From SAR202 cluster bacterium (GTDB lineage Bacteria > Chloroflexota > Dehalococcoidia > Lucifugimonadales > VXLM01), in NCBI GenBank assembly GCA_022448725.1, contig JAKUTR010000005.1:1-64000 (forward strand): DNA of 64,000 bases, in the 5' to 3' direction. Below the pieces are notes generated by a model that was given only the letters and a program-made list of their open reading frames with translations, made no database searches and was not told where the DNA came from. Positions 26,637 to 35,794 of this stretch are shown here, in pieces. The first letter of the stretch is position 1, and each line of letters starts with the position of its first letter. Made by a program: the position numbers and the translations under genes.

Positions 26637-27278
26637 ATGATGCGGCATACGGCAATCGGGATCTACAGTACCGGCAAGATCATGCTCGACGGCGTGGTGT
26701 CCGCTCCTGAAGACTCCGCAAAAGTTCCCTCCGTAGTTCTGTGCCACCCTCACCCGATGCTAGGTGGCGACATGAATAATATGATAGTGAGCACTATCGC
26801 ATTCGAGGCAAGCCAGAGAGGAATGGGTAGCCTTCGTTTCGATTTCCGCGGAGTCGGTCAAAGTGAGGGTGAATTCACAGACGCAGAGGGAGTATCCGAA
26901 GATGTGAAGCACGCCCTAAGCTTTACTCGTAACTTCACCGGCGTGGACGATAAAAGAGTCGGTATAGTTGGATATTCGTTTGGAGCTGCCGCCATGTTGC
27001 ACAACCTCAAGTACACCAAAGGGGCGAAAAGCCTAGTTTTTATTGCTCCACCGGTTGGAGCCGTTCAGAGATCGAGTATACGAGACGACAAACGCGCAAA
27101 ACTATTCATCGTAGGTAGTGAGGACCGGGTGGTCCCCTCACTGGATCTGCAACGCGAACTCGATAACTTTAAACATCCTGCTCAGTTCACTGAAATCGCC
27201 GGCGCCGATCACCGACTGACCGATCACGAGTCCACGGTTGCGGAGCGAGTCGCCGAATTCCTCACGGAGACTTTATAG
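26637..27278 (+). CDS. Alpha/beta hydrolase (dienelactone hydrolase-like)
   Basis: This is a compact 213-residue serine hydrolase. The strand VVLCHPHPMLGGDMNN provides the oxyanion region, RFDFRGVGQSEGEF is the family's DxRG turn, and the nucleophile is in GYSFGAAAM. The late Asp is in GSEDRVVP and the His in IAGADHRL. Length and motifs match the short YsgA/KANL-type hydrolases. The start is ATG at 26637 or 26640; an earlier in-frame ATG lies inside the opposite-strand aldolase gene. It is followed after three bases by the enolase-superfamily gene. Confidence 0.85.
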   Translation: MMRHTAIGIYSTGKIMLDGVVSAPEDSAKVPSVVLCHPHPMLGGDMNNMIVSTIAFEASQRGMGSLRFDFRGVGQSEGEFTDAEGVSEDVKHALSFTRNFTGVDDKRVGIVGYSFGAAAMLHNLKYTKGAKSLVFIAPPVGAVQRSSIRDDKRAKLFIVGSEDRVVPSLDLQRELDNFKHPAQFTEIAGADHRLTDHESTVAERVAEFLTETL

Positions 27279-27281
27279 ATC

Positions 27282-28436
27282 ATGCCAACACCCAAGATTA
27301 CAAAGATCGAGATACACCAGTTCGAATACGAACTTACCGACCTAGCCCATGGCAATGAAGGCGCTATATATAAGCCCGGTAGCACGATTACTAACACTGC
27401 TTGCGCCATAAGGGTACTGACAGACGTAGGGGTCGTTGGCGAGTACGCCTCTGCCAACGTGTTCGAGTTTACAGGGATTGCTACATTTGCCAAGTCATTG
27501 ATAGGTGTCGATGCTCTCGCACGAGAATACGTCTATTCGAGAATTAAGCAGGCCGCTCGACAGCAGGCAGAGGTTGGCATCGCACCGGTAGATATTGCTC
27601 TCTGGGACCTTGCAGGCCGCTACCACGATGCACCTATACATCGTCTCCTGGGTGGATTCCGAAAGACTTTGCCAACATATGTGGCGAGTGTGCATGCATC
27701 AGAGCACGAAGATCTTGCGACCCCTGAAGAGATGGGAGACTTCGCTGTGCAGTGTAAAGAACTCGGGTATCCCGCCTTCAAGATTCACGGTTGGGAGAAC
27801 GGGCGGGTCGACCGGGAAATCGAGGCTATCCTCACCGTCCGAGAGCGCGTGGGTGATGAGATGGACCTGATGTCAGACCCATATAATGCTCTTCAAACGT
27901 TCGCAGACGCTTTCAAAGTGGGCCGTGCATGCGATGAAGCAACGTACCTGTGGTACGAGGACCCTATGGCAGATGGTGGAATATCTCAGCACGGTCATCA
28001 ACGGCTACGGGACCTTCTCAGCACACCGCTCCTCATCTCTGAGCACGTTCGTGGTCTAGAGCCACGCGTCGACTTTATGGTCAGTGGAGCAACGGACTTG
28101 GTACGCGGCGACGTACAGTACAACGGAATCACAGGGACGATGAAGCTGGCCCACGCAGCTGAGGGGCTGGGCCTCGACATCGAACTCCATAGCCCGGGAC
28201 CAGCTCAGCGGCAATGTATGGCCGCCATCCGCAACACCAACTACTACGAACTATCAGGCTCTCGGGCCAAGGGACCAAACTCCAATCAACTGCCCATATA
28301 CACTGACGGCTACAGTGACCAGATCGATGACGCTACTGACGGCCACTTCCCAGTTCCACAAGGACCGGGGCTCGGAGTAACCTACGATTGGGAGATGATC
28401 CAGAAAAGAAGGACTGATCTGGTCGTTTACGAATAA
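27282..28436 (+). CDS. Enolase-superfamily enzyme (mandelate racemase/muconate lactonizing type)
   Basis: This 384-residue enzyme has an alpha/beta capping domain and a barrel. The proton-handling Lys is in FKIHGWENG. Metal ligands follow in LMSDPYNAL and WYEDPMADGG, then in LISEHVRG. A late HSPGPAQRQCM supplies the family's second base region. It probably dehydrates or epimerises a carboxylic acid such as a sugar acid. It is in an apparent operon with the small hydrolase and converges directly on a sugar-isomerase-like gene, with only abutting stops. Substrate unknown. Confidence 0.88.
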   Translation: MPTPKITKIEIHQFEYELTDLAHGNEGAIYKPGSTITNTACAIRVLTDVGVVGEYASANVFEFTGIATFAKSLIGVDALAREYVYSRIKQAARQQAEVGIAPVDIALWDLAGRYHDAPIHRLLGGFRKTLPTYVASVHASEHEDLATPEEMGDFAVQCKELGYPAFKIHGWENGRVDREIEAILTVRERVGDEMDLMSDPYNALQTFADAFKVGRACDEATYLWYEDPMADGGISQHGHQRLRDLLSTPLLISEHVRGLEPRVDFMVSGATDLVRGDVQYNGITGTMKLAHAAEGLGLDIELHSPGPAQRQCMAAIRNTNYYELSGSRAKGPNSNQLPIYTDGYSDQIDDATDGHFPVPQGPGLGVTYDWEMIQKRRTDLVVYE

Positions 28437-29285
28437 CTAATCGGTCATCCCTCGATCAACTGCAAACTGGCGCGTAAAGGAAGCCAACTGTTCGGAAGTT
28501 TCATCTGCTGCAGGTATCGATGTCTCGAACGTATACGGCCCCTGATAATCAATCTCCTTGAGAGTACCAAGCAGATCATCCCAATCGAGAAAACCACGTG
28601 TAGGGCCCCTGTGATCGGTTCCATCTTCGGATCCCTCGACATCATGCAGGTGCGTACCGGAAAGACGAGGGCCAGCAGACCGAATCTCGTCAACTATCTC
28701 GTTACCCAATACTCCCACGTGGCCTGTGTCGATTATCAAACCCAGATGCTCGGACGGATATGGATCGACTAATGGCCGCAATTCTGCCATCGTGCGGTAA
28801 GGATAATCGCAGTGGTAGGGTAAATTCTCGAGATTGATCCGGACTCCCGCTTGCTGCGCAACAGGGACTAGTGCATCCAACGAGATAGATACTCCCTCCC
28901 TTACCAGTTCGGGGGTTTCCGGAGCATAGGCATTCTCCACAAATATAGGGTTCGGGATTGGGTGGATGACCATGTCAGTCCCACCAAGGTCTGATAGAAA
29001 CAATATGTAATCATGCAGGATCGCGATCTCCTGCTTACGCCAGTCCTGATCGGTCGTTCCCAGGGTCGTACGACCAGATGGCGCGTGCATAGTTCGCACT
29101 TTGAGCCCTCTAGATGCAACTCCTGAGAGAAAAACGGACAATTCGTTACCAGTGAGTCTACTCCCGAGGTGTGGCTGTCTCCCCGACACTTCGACCTGTG
29201 GGAACCCAACATCTGCCACAATATCCAAAGCCTGATCGATTCCGCGATCGGAGAACCCTGCGGTGCTATAGCTTGTGTTATCCAT
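28437..29285 (-). CDS. Sugar phosphate isomerase/epimerase-like TIM barrel (AP endonuclease 2 family)
   Basis: The 282-residue protein shows the xylose-isomerase-like barrel pattern: FSDRGIDQALDIVADVGFPQVEVS near the N-terminus, INLENLPY with a metal-type Glu, LIDTGHVGV and GTHLHDVEGSEDGTDHRGP, a His/Asp metal strand. Families of this type isomerise or epimerise keto-sugars or inositols. The start is ATG at 29285 with a GGAG-type site upstream. It is divergent from a DMT transporter gene. Specific substrate unknown. Confidence 0.85.
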   Translation of the reverse strand: MDNTSYSTAGFSDRGIDQALDIVADVGFPQVEVSGRQPHLGSRLTGNELSVFLSGVASRGLKVRTMHAPSGRTTLGTTDQDWRKQEIAILHDYILFLSDLGGTDMVIHPIPNPIFVENAYAPETPELVREGVSISLDALVPVAQQAGVRINLENLPYHCDYPYRTMAELRPLVDPYPSEHLGLIIDTGHVGVLGNEIVDEIRSAGPRLSGTHLHDVEGSEDGTDHRGPTRGFLDWDDLLGTLKEIDYQGPYTFETSIPAADETSEQLASFTRQFAVDRGMTD

Positions 29286-29339
29286 TTCTCCTCCTTAGGG
29301 CATTCTACACGTCGTTCACAAGTGTTTATACTGCCAGAA

Positions 29340-30233
29340 ATGAGCAAGCAGACGCAGGCATACTTATACGCTGGCAGCGCGGTGTTGATGTGGTCCACCG
29401 TCGCAACGGCTTTTAAAGTATCGCTTCGATACCTCGATGTCGCACAACTAGTCTTCTACGCGACCCTTGTGTCAGTGCTAGTAATGTTCATGATCGTCTT
29501 GATACAAGGCAAGCTGCATCTACTCCGAACCTATACGCGAACGCAATATCTTCGATCGGCTGCACTCGGGTTGCTCAATCCCTTTATCTACTACCTCGCA
29601 TTGTTCAAGGCTTACGACCTCCTACCAGCTCAAGAGGTCCAGCCATTGAACTATACGTGGCCAATCGTCGTAACTTTGATGTCCATACCAGTGCTAAAGC
29701 AACGAATTGGGCGCCTGGGTATCCTATCTGTCTTGGTGAGTTTCCTCGGGGTATTCATCATATCTACTCGGGGAGACATACTGGGTTTTCGGTTTAGCGA
29801 TCCGATAGGATCAACACTAGCACTGGGAACCGCTTTCATGTGGGCTACATACTGGCTCGCTAACCTAAAAGACGATCGGGACGAAGTCACCAAGCTTTTT
29901 CTCAACTTCGTGTTCGGCCTCGTTTTCGTCACAGCCTTCACAGTGACAACCAGTGATATTTTTGCGGTCGACCTGCTTGGCATCGGCGGCGCAGCTTACG
30001 CCGGAGTCTTCGAGATGGGGCTTGCATTCGTTCTTTGGCTAAAGGGGCTGTCTCTGTCTCGAACGACCGCACAGGTAGCAAATCTCATCTACCTGACTCC
30101 GTTCGTCTCCTTGTTACTCATCAACCGCATAGTTGGTGAGGAGATATTCACATCAACCATTGTCGGCCTCATGCTGATCGTAGCAGGCCTCATCATTAGC
30201 CGATTTGGAAGCAGGGTAGCCGAAGCTACCTAA
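29340..30233 (+). CDS. DMT-superfamily (EamA) transporter
   Basis: This 297-residue inner-membrane protein has ten predicted helices in two EamA repeats. It begins AYLYAGSAVLMWSTVATAFK; the repeat boundary lies near RGDILGFRFSDP. The second half starts IGSTLALGTAFMWATYWL, mirroring the first. Such carriers export or import small metabolites such as amino acids or sugars. I start at the ATG 11 codons after the last upstream in-frame option because homology begins there. Its stop overlaps the next convergent gene by four bases. Confidence 0.88.
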   Translation: MSKQTQAYLYAGSAVLMWSTVATAFKVSLRYLDVAQLVFYATLVSVLVMFMIVLIQGKLHLLRTYTRTQYLRSAALGLLNPFIYYLALFKAYDLLPAQEVQPLNYTWPIVVTLMSIPVLKQRIGRLGILSVLVSFLGVFIISTRGDILGFRFSDPIGSTLALGTAFMWATYWLANLKDDRDEVTKLFLNFVFGLVFVTAFTVTTSDIFAVDLLGIGGAAYAGVFEMGLAFVLWLKGLSLSRTTAQVANLIYLTPFVSLLLINRIVGEEIFTSTIVGLMLIVAGLIISRFGSRVAEAT

Positions 30234-31453
30234 CTTTCGGCTACGAAAGGTCCTCTGGGGAACTCCATCAAGAATTCGGGCCCTTGCTCTCCTACATGCA
30301 TATGGTCACCGAGCGGTACGAACATCTTGCCTGAGTTGGGCAAAGCAAACGCAGAGTGAAGGATTATCGTGTTACCAGCTTCTAGCGCAGTGTCGTTACT
30401 TTCTGCAGGACTCGGTCTCTCGCTGTAATCCATACCTATGCCATGTCCGACGCGTCCACCAAGAAGTGACCATCCTGCTGCCTCACAGTTTTCACGGATA
30501 GCTCGGGCAATGTCCCCCGCACGGTTACCGGGTCGCATCATCTCGATACCAGCGGTCTGTGCCTCGATAGCGATTCGCATCTGTTCTTCTAGATACTGGC
30601 TCTTCCGACCGATTGTTCCAGCACGTTGGCCATGGCTCCAATAACCTTTGTAAACGATATAGGAGCAGGTGTTAACGAAATCTCCATCCTGCAACGTCCG
30701 TAGATGAGGGCGGATGTCAAGCCTGAAATCCTCCCACTGCGTATCGGGGCCTGAGCCCAGCCAGTATTTGGCATGATCTGCGCCTTCTCTCCGAACCGCA
30801 TACTCCATCTCTGCCACAATCTCGATTCCGCTCATACCAGGCCGAGCAACTTCGACCAGTTTGCTGAAACCTATGTCACCGAGACGAGCGGCATGACGAA
30901 TCAACTCCAATTCTTCGGGGGTCTTGACGGCTCGAATACTGGCCACGATGTCGTCACTGCGCACCATCAGATCACCCCATGCATCATGAAGTGCCTCAAA
31001 AAAGGGAACTGGCATGTTATCCACACCAGCCAAAGCTATGCCCTTATCGAAAATTTCGTTGTCCCGCATTACAGCGATAGCTTCGTCAGCAAAGGAGCGT
31101 GGACCAGTGCCCCCGGCCGTCTTTGCATCCATAGCCACGGCATTGGGATCAACAGCCTTCACGAGACGGACGTTCTTAACGGGAGACACTTCTTCAATTT
31201 GCTCAAGCATGTACGGCAGGCCCGCGAACATTAAGACGGGATCCCCTTCGAGTGGAACGACTACGGCAGAGTCAACAATGCGATCGTGATTAGCCCAACC
31301 AGTCAGGTATGCGACATGGCCCGTCTGACCCCACTTGTGCTCGGCAGCCGGAGAATATACGAAAATCGCCCCCAGACCTTCAGTCTCCAACCAATCTCGA
31401 ATACGGTTCCATCGCGGTCGCAGTATCTCGATATCAAAAAGTTCAGATGTCAT
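30230..31453 (-). CDS. M24/creatinase-fold protein with most metal ligands replaced
   Basis: This 407-residue pita-bread-fold protein has an N-terminal creatinase domain (FDIEILRPRWNRIRDWLETE) and a C-terminal M24-type domain. In aminopeptidase P the metal ligands are Asp-Asp-His-Glu-Glu. Here I align them to Cys (VNTCSYIVYKGY), His (SHGQRAG), the retained His of GHGIGMDY, His (IILHSAF) and Gly (PLGDHM). Only one ligand survives, so peptidase activity is doubtful and a creatinase- or ectoine-hydrolase-like metal-free role is possible. GGAAGG lies eight bases before the ATG chosen. Residue matching was done by eye. Confidence 0.8.
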   Translation of the reverse strand: MTSELFDIEILRPRWNRIRDWLETEGLGAIFVYSPAAEHKWGQTGHVAYLTGWANHDRIVDSAVVVPLEGDPVLMFAGLPYMLEQIEEVSPVKNVRLVKAVDPNAVAMDAKTAGGTGPRSFADEAIAVMRDNEIFDKGIALAGVDNMPVPFFEALHDAWGDLMVRSDDIVASIRAVKTPEELELIRHAARLGDIGFSKLVEVARPGMSGIEIVAEMEYAVRREGADHAKYWLGSGPDTQWEDFRLDIRPHLRTLQDGDFVNTCSYIVYKGYWSHGQRAGTIGRKSQYLEEQMRIAIEAQTAGIEMMRPGNRAGDIARAIRENCEAAGWSLLGGRVGHGIGMDYSERPSPAESNDTALEAGNTIILHSAFALPNSGKMFVPLGDHMHVGEQGPEFLMEFPRGPFVAES

Positions 31454-31489
31454 AGGCGAACCTTCCAAGACTATCGCAAGGGGACACAG

Positions 31490-32572
31490 TTATTGCCTTA
31501 ATACCTCTCCATCTTCCGTAATCCGGCTAACACGTTCACTGCCCTCGTATGCTATGGCTTTCACATTAGAACTTACTTTTTCACCAGGCTCTAGCACCAT
31601 TACAGTGCCGTTGCTAGTGGCATCAGCGATGCCCTGGTTAGTCCAACTCGAGAACGGCTCGAGACCGATATTGTAGGTACGTCCCCAGAAAGGATATCCA
31701 TACCCCCCACCAAAGCATTGCCAATACCACAAGAATTTATAAACATCTTTGGGCCACCTCACACCAAAACCGACCCCTAGCTTGCTATTGGTAACTGCAT
31801 ACCAACCCTCTGGCATATCGGCGATATAGGACATATCGTAGCGTCGAGCATCTTTGGGAGAGATCTTGCTAACATCTACACGGTTACCCTGTTGGTCCTC
31901 AGTAAAAGGCCAAGGGGTCTCGGAACCGAGTTTGAGAGTTGCGTTGGGATGATGCTGCTCTCCATGGTTGATGAGTGTGCCCCCTGGTAAATCTATGACG
32001 CAGTCTGGACTGAGGAAAGGTGGCCCCAGCGCAATATGCTCCCCCCAAACGCAGTAGCCTGTTTCCTCGCCTTCGTTGGTTAGAGTCTGATCCAGTTCCA
32101 GAATCGGCGACCCAGTTTTTAGTGTAAGAGTTTTCTCAAAATAGTATGGGGTGCGAGCGGTTCTAACCCAGCATTTGATGGCAACTTGCTCTGGGGTATC
32201 CTCGACTATCACAGCATCCCAGGGCACGATATTCGCCTCACCATGAAGGCCCATATCAGCTCCCTTGTAACTGGAGGGGAATCCTCCTCCAGGAAATACC
32301 GTCTGCCAGCCTCCTTCGTAATAATCCATCCAAACACCAACGTTGTCTCCCGTGGTAGAAACGTAGCTTTTTGGATCACGTACCCCGTGTGGGTCTCGCC
32401 ACATAAAGTCAACGTCGCTGGGTTTATGCACGAACTGGTATATATCAGCTCCTTTATCCAGCAAGATGACGATGCGTAGTAGTTCGTTCTCAAGAACAGC
32501 GGCCCTGAGACCACGATACGTCCAGGAGTCGGAAACGCGGCATCCGTAGTTGCGTTCGAGTTGGTAATGCAT
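31490..32572 (-). CDS. Aldose-1-epimerase-like (DUF4432-type) protein
   Basis: The 360-residue beta-rich protein has a galactose-mutarotase-like layout. Diagnostic stretches are LRIVILLDKGADIYQFVHKP, the Trp-rich WMDYYEGGWQTVFPGGG, LHGEANIVPWDA and LTNEGEETGYCVWGEH, typical of aldose epimerases or DUF4432 proteins. A conserved acid near GLEPFSSWTN could act in proton transfer. It may interconvert anomers of a sugar used by neighbouring dehydrogenase or isomerase genes. No signal peptide. Divergent from the zinc alcohol dehydrogenase gene. Confidence 0.75.
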   Translation of the reverse strand: MHYQLERNYGCRVSDSWTYRGLRAAVLENELLRIVILLDKGADIYQFVHKPSDVDFMWRDPHGVRDPKSYVSTTGDNVGVWMDYYEGGWQTVFPGGGFPSSYKGADMGLHGEANIVPWDAVIVEDTPEQVAIKCWVRTARTPYYFEKTLTLKTGSPILELDQTLTNEGEETGYCVWGEHIALGPPFLSPDCVIDLPGGTLINHGEQHHPNATLKLGSETPWPFTEDQQGNRVDVSKISPKDARRYDMSYIADMPEGWYAVTNSKLGVGFGVRWPKDVYKFLWYWQCFGGGYGYPFWGRTYNIGLEPFSSWTNQGIADATSNGTVMVLEPGEKVSSNVKAIAYEGSERVSRITEDGEVLRQ

Positions 32573-32811
32573 GGCCCACCTCCAAGATGAGTGACGACGA
32601 GTCTATGTAGGGTGCTATAGGGTGTCAAGAGCGATCCCAAGTATTGATAGGCAAGATGATATTTTTGTGGGAGCCACTGACAACACTTCAGACCCGAGAC
32701 ATTTAACTGGTTACATGAGATTATCCTGACACGAATAAATCAATAACTCACTGGGTATCAGGCGATATACACTGGCGAGAAATTTAGAACTCTTACGTAG
32801 ATGAGGTTTGT

Positions 32812-33846
32812 ATGAAAGCTCTGAGATTCCACGGTAACAAGGACCTCCGGCTGGAAGAAGTGCCTGAACCGGTCGCTGCACCTGGAGAAGCACAAATTCG
32901 TGTTGACTACTGCGGTATATGTGCAACTGACATCGAAGAATACCTCTACGGACCCAAGTTCCTCCGCCAGGAACTTATACCACTCATCACTGGACATGAA
33001 ATGACAGGAACCATATCCGCGCTTGGCGAAGGTGTCACAAACGTCAGCGTTGGCGACAGGGTCGTTATAAATAGTCTTTTGTCATGTGGCACTTGCTGGT
33101 GGTGTAAACGTGGTGAGATGCAGCTATGTCCATCATGGAAGGTACTGGGATTCGACCGAAGCGGAGGACTAGCACAGTACACTACGTGGCCCGCCTCAGA
33201 AATAATCAAACTTCCCGAACACGTAACAAGTGAAGCAGCTGCACTTATGGAGCCCTCGTCTGTCGCTCATCACGCCGTTAGACGAGCCAACATCAGCAAA
33301 GGTGATTCTGTAGCAGTGCTAGGTGCTGGCACTGTAGGTCTACTCTCGATGCAGATCGCAAAGGCAAAAGGAGCGCGAGTTTTTGCAGTCGACAGGCGAG
33401 ACATGAGCCTTGGCATGGCGTCAGAATTGGGCGCTGAAGTAGCTATCAATTCCGAGACAACTAACCCGATAGAAGCTCTGCAGGAACTGACCGAAGGGGT
33501 GGGACCTGACGTTGTAATCGATGCTGCTGGAGCTGCTTCGACGCCGGATCTCGCGATAAAGTTAACTCGCAAAGGTGGCCGCGTTGTACTTGTAGCAATA
33601 TATGTCGACACACCGTCATTTGACTTCAATAGCATCGTTACCTCAGAAGTTGAGGTTACAGGCTCTATTGCCTTCACCCGGGAAGACGTAGAAGGCGCTT
33701 TGGACCTTATCTCGTCGGGTAAAGTGCAGACGACACCACTCATCACCGAGCAGATATCCATGGACGAAATTATCTCGGTCGGGTTTAAACGAATGACCGC
33801 GGAAACAAAAGACGTATTCCGAATACTAGTGTCTCCCCAATCCTGA
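32812..33846 (+). CDS. Zinc-dependent alcohol dehydrogenase (sorbitol/threonine dehydrogenase-like)
   Basis: This 344-residue medium-chain dehydrogenase shows the catalytic zinc segment CGICATDIEEY and TGHEMTGTI, the structural zinc lobe CGTCWWCKRGEMQLC, and the Rossmann motif VLGAGTVGLLSMQ. GAGG lies upstream of the ATG. The enzyme would oxidise a polyol or secondary alcohol with NAD(P). It lies after a 239-base divergent gap in which I find no convincing promoter or operator. It is followed by lepA, which is functionally unrelated. Confidence 0.92.
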   Translation: MKALRFHGNKDLRLEEVPEPVAAPGEAQIRVDYCGICATDIEEYLYGPKFLRQELIPLITGHEMTGTISALGEGVTNVSVGDRVVINSLLSCGTCWWCKRGEMQLCPSWKVLGFDRSGGLAQYTTWPASEIIKLPEHVTSEAAALMEPSSVAHHAVRRANISKGDSVAVLGAGTVGLLSMQIAKAKGARVFAVDRRDMSLGMASELGAEVAINSETTNPIEALQELTEGVGPDVVIDAAGAASTPDLAIKLTRKGGRVVLVAIYVDTPSFDFNSIVTSEVEVTGSIAFTREDVEGALDLISSGKVQTTPLITEQISMDEIISVGFKRMTAETKDVFRILVSPQS

Positions 33847-33887
33847 TGGCACTCTAACCGGGGTATCACCCGCTTGGAGGCTCGAAA

Positions 33888-34010
33888 ATGTCTATGAGTA
33901 AAGAGGACACCCATGCTACTATCGAGACATGGATGCACGGCTCATTCGAAACTTCTGCATTATTGCGCATATTGACCACGGTAAATCGACTCTCGCAGAC
34001 CGGCTGCTAG
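33888..34010 (+). CDS. Possible 40-codon leader ORF overlapping the lepA start
   Basis: A short ORF begins with ATG at 33888, preceded by an ideal GGAGG seven bases upstream, and runs 40 codons ([20 protein letters not shown]...) to a TAG inside lepA. It is out of frame with lepA and covers its start region. lepA itself has no comparable ribosome site, so its translation may depend on coupling through this leader. I know no family for the peptide; the role could be only to recruit ribosomes. Chance occurrence remains possible. Confidence 0.35.
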   Translation: MSMSKEDTHATIETWMHGSFETSALLRILTTVNRLSQTGC

Positions 34011-35794
34011 AGGTCACCGGTGCGATAGATAAACGAGAGATGGTCGAGCAAGTGCTCGACTCAATGGAGTTGGAGCGCGAGCGTGGCATTACGATCAAAG
34101 CCCAAGCGGTGCGACTGTCCTACACAGCTAGGGACGGGGAAACGTATCAACTGAACCTAATCGACACCCCAGGGCATGTGGACTTCTCGTACGAAGTGTC
34201 TCGTAGTCTGGCTGCTTGTGAGGGGGCCCTCCTCATCGTAGATGCAACTCAGGGCATTCAAGCACAGACCCTTGCTAACGTTTATCTCGCGATCGAACAG
34301 GACTTGGAGATAATTCCCGTCATCAACAAAATCGATCTCGATGCTGCAGAACCCGAGCGTGTGGCTGAAGAAGTAATCAAGGCTTTCGGATTTAGCCGCG
34401 ATGAGATTCTTTTTGCTTCTGGTAAAAGTGGCGAAGGAGTGGATGAGTTACTGGAAGTTGTGGTCACTCGAGTCCCTCCTCCCAATAGCAACCAAAATGC
34501 CCCCTTCCGAGCACTAATTTTTGACTCGAAGTATGACAGCTACAAAGGCGTCGTAGCCTATATCCGTGCAGTCGAAGGCGAGGTTCTTCCTCGTGACCGG
34601 GTACACATCATGTCGAACGGTAAACAGAGCGAGATTCTAGAGCTAGGGTGCTTCACCCCCAAGCCCGTTAAGGTTGACACGCTTACAGGCGGACAGGTGG
34701 GCTACATTGCTACTGGGCTCAAAACTGTTGGAGATGCACCCGTTGGAGACACTATTACTCTGGCAGAAAACACCGCGAAGGAGCCACTAGCAACTTACAC
34801 TCCCCTTAAGCCAATGGTATTTGCAGGCCTCTATCCTGCGGATGGTGAGGACTTCCTTGATCTTCGTGAGGCACTTGAAAAGCTGCAACTTAACGATGCT
34901 GCCCTCACTTACCAACCGGAGACCTCGGTTGCACTGGGTACGGGGTTCAGATGTGGTTTTCTTGGCCTACTCCACATGGACGTGGTACAGGAACGACTTG
35001 AACGAGAGTATGACATCGCGCTGATCGCAACCTCCCCAAGCGTTGCTTATCGTGTGGTTACGACCGACGGCGAATTCCACGAGATCGAGAACCCTTCGCA
35101 ACTACCCTCCCCTAGCGTCATCGAAGAGATACAGGAACCATGGGTAGATTTGACCATTCTCGTACCAGCGAACTTTATCGGCATCATGATGGACCTCGTA
35201 ACCGAGCGGCGCGGCGAGTTCAAGCGTATGGAATACATACAATACGGAGAAGGGGACGCAGCTAATAACAATGGGGCAGATTCTGACATTGGGCGGCAGA
35301 AAGTCTCCAAAACCCGAGTCATGATGGAATTTACTATGCCCCTATCTGAGATGTTGGTCGACTTCTACGACCAACTCAAGTCACGTACTCAAGGCTATGC
35401 TTCCCTGGATTACACCGTGGGGGACTATCGCTCAGAGAAACTAGTTAAACTAGAGATACTCGTGAACGGATACCCTGTCGATGCGCTTTCACTTATCGTT
35501 CATCGTGAAGGAGCTTACAATCGAGGCCGTGACCTAGTGGCCAAGCTCAAGGACTTGATCCCACGCCAAATGTTCGAGGTGCCTATTCAAGCAGCTATCG
35601 GCGGTAAGGTTCTCGCCAGGGAGACGGTACGCGCACTGCGTAAGAATGTGCTCGCGAAATGTTATGGGGGCGACGTGACGCGCAAACGCAAACTTCTCGA
35701 GAAACAAGCAGAAGGTAAAAAACGTATGAAGATGGTCGGTAGTGTCGAAATACCTCAAGAGGCATTCCTTAGTGTACTGAAGGTGGAACGATGA
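33929..35794 (+). CDS. lepA: Translation elongation factor 4 (LepA)
   Basis: This 621-residue GTPase back-translocates or remodels stalled ribosomes. G1 is AHIDHGKST, switch I is RERGITI, G3 is DTPGHVDF and G4 is NKIDLDA. The LepA-specific C-terminal tail carries [20 protein letters not shown]. Length is a little above the usual 600. An in-frame TAA lies ten codons upstream, so this ATG is the only reasonable start; no good ribosome site precedes it. The following PTE-family gene overlaps by four bases. Confidence 0.96.
   Translation: MDARLIRNFCIIAHIDHGKSTLADRLLEVTGAIDKREMVEQVLDSMELERERGITIKAQAVRLSYTARDGETYQLNLIDTPGHVDFSYEVSRSLAACEGALLIVDATQGIQAQTLANVYLAIEQDLEIIPVINKIDLDAAEPERVAEEVIKAFGFSRDEILFASGKSGEGVDELLEVVVTRVPPPNSNQNAPFRALIFDSKYDSYKGVVAYIRAVEGEVLPRDRVHIMSNGKQSEILELGCFTPKPVKVDTLTGGQVGYIATGLKTVGDAPVGDTITLAENTAKEPLATYTPLKPMVFAGLYPADGEDFLDLREALEKLQLNDAALTYQPETSVALGTGFRCGFLGLLHMDVVQERLEREYDIALIATSPSVAYRVVTTDGEFHEIENPSQLPSPSVIEEIQEPWVDLTILVPANFIGIMMDLVTERRGEFKRMEYIQYGEGDAANNNGADSDIGRQKVSKTRVMMEFTMPLSEMLVDFYDQLKSRTQGYASLDYTVGDYRSEKLVKLEILVNGYPVDALSLIVHREGAYNRGRDLVAKLKDLIPRQMFEVPIQAAIGGKVLARETVRALRKNVLAKCYGGDVTRKRKLLEKQAEGKKRMKMVGSVEIPQEAFLSVLKVER

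Noticed and set aside
33270-33938. 222-codon open frame on the minus strand
   Set aside because: It lies wholly antisense to the well-supported zinc alcohol dehydrogenase and its composition is Thr/Ser/Pro-rich shadow sequence.
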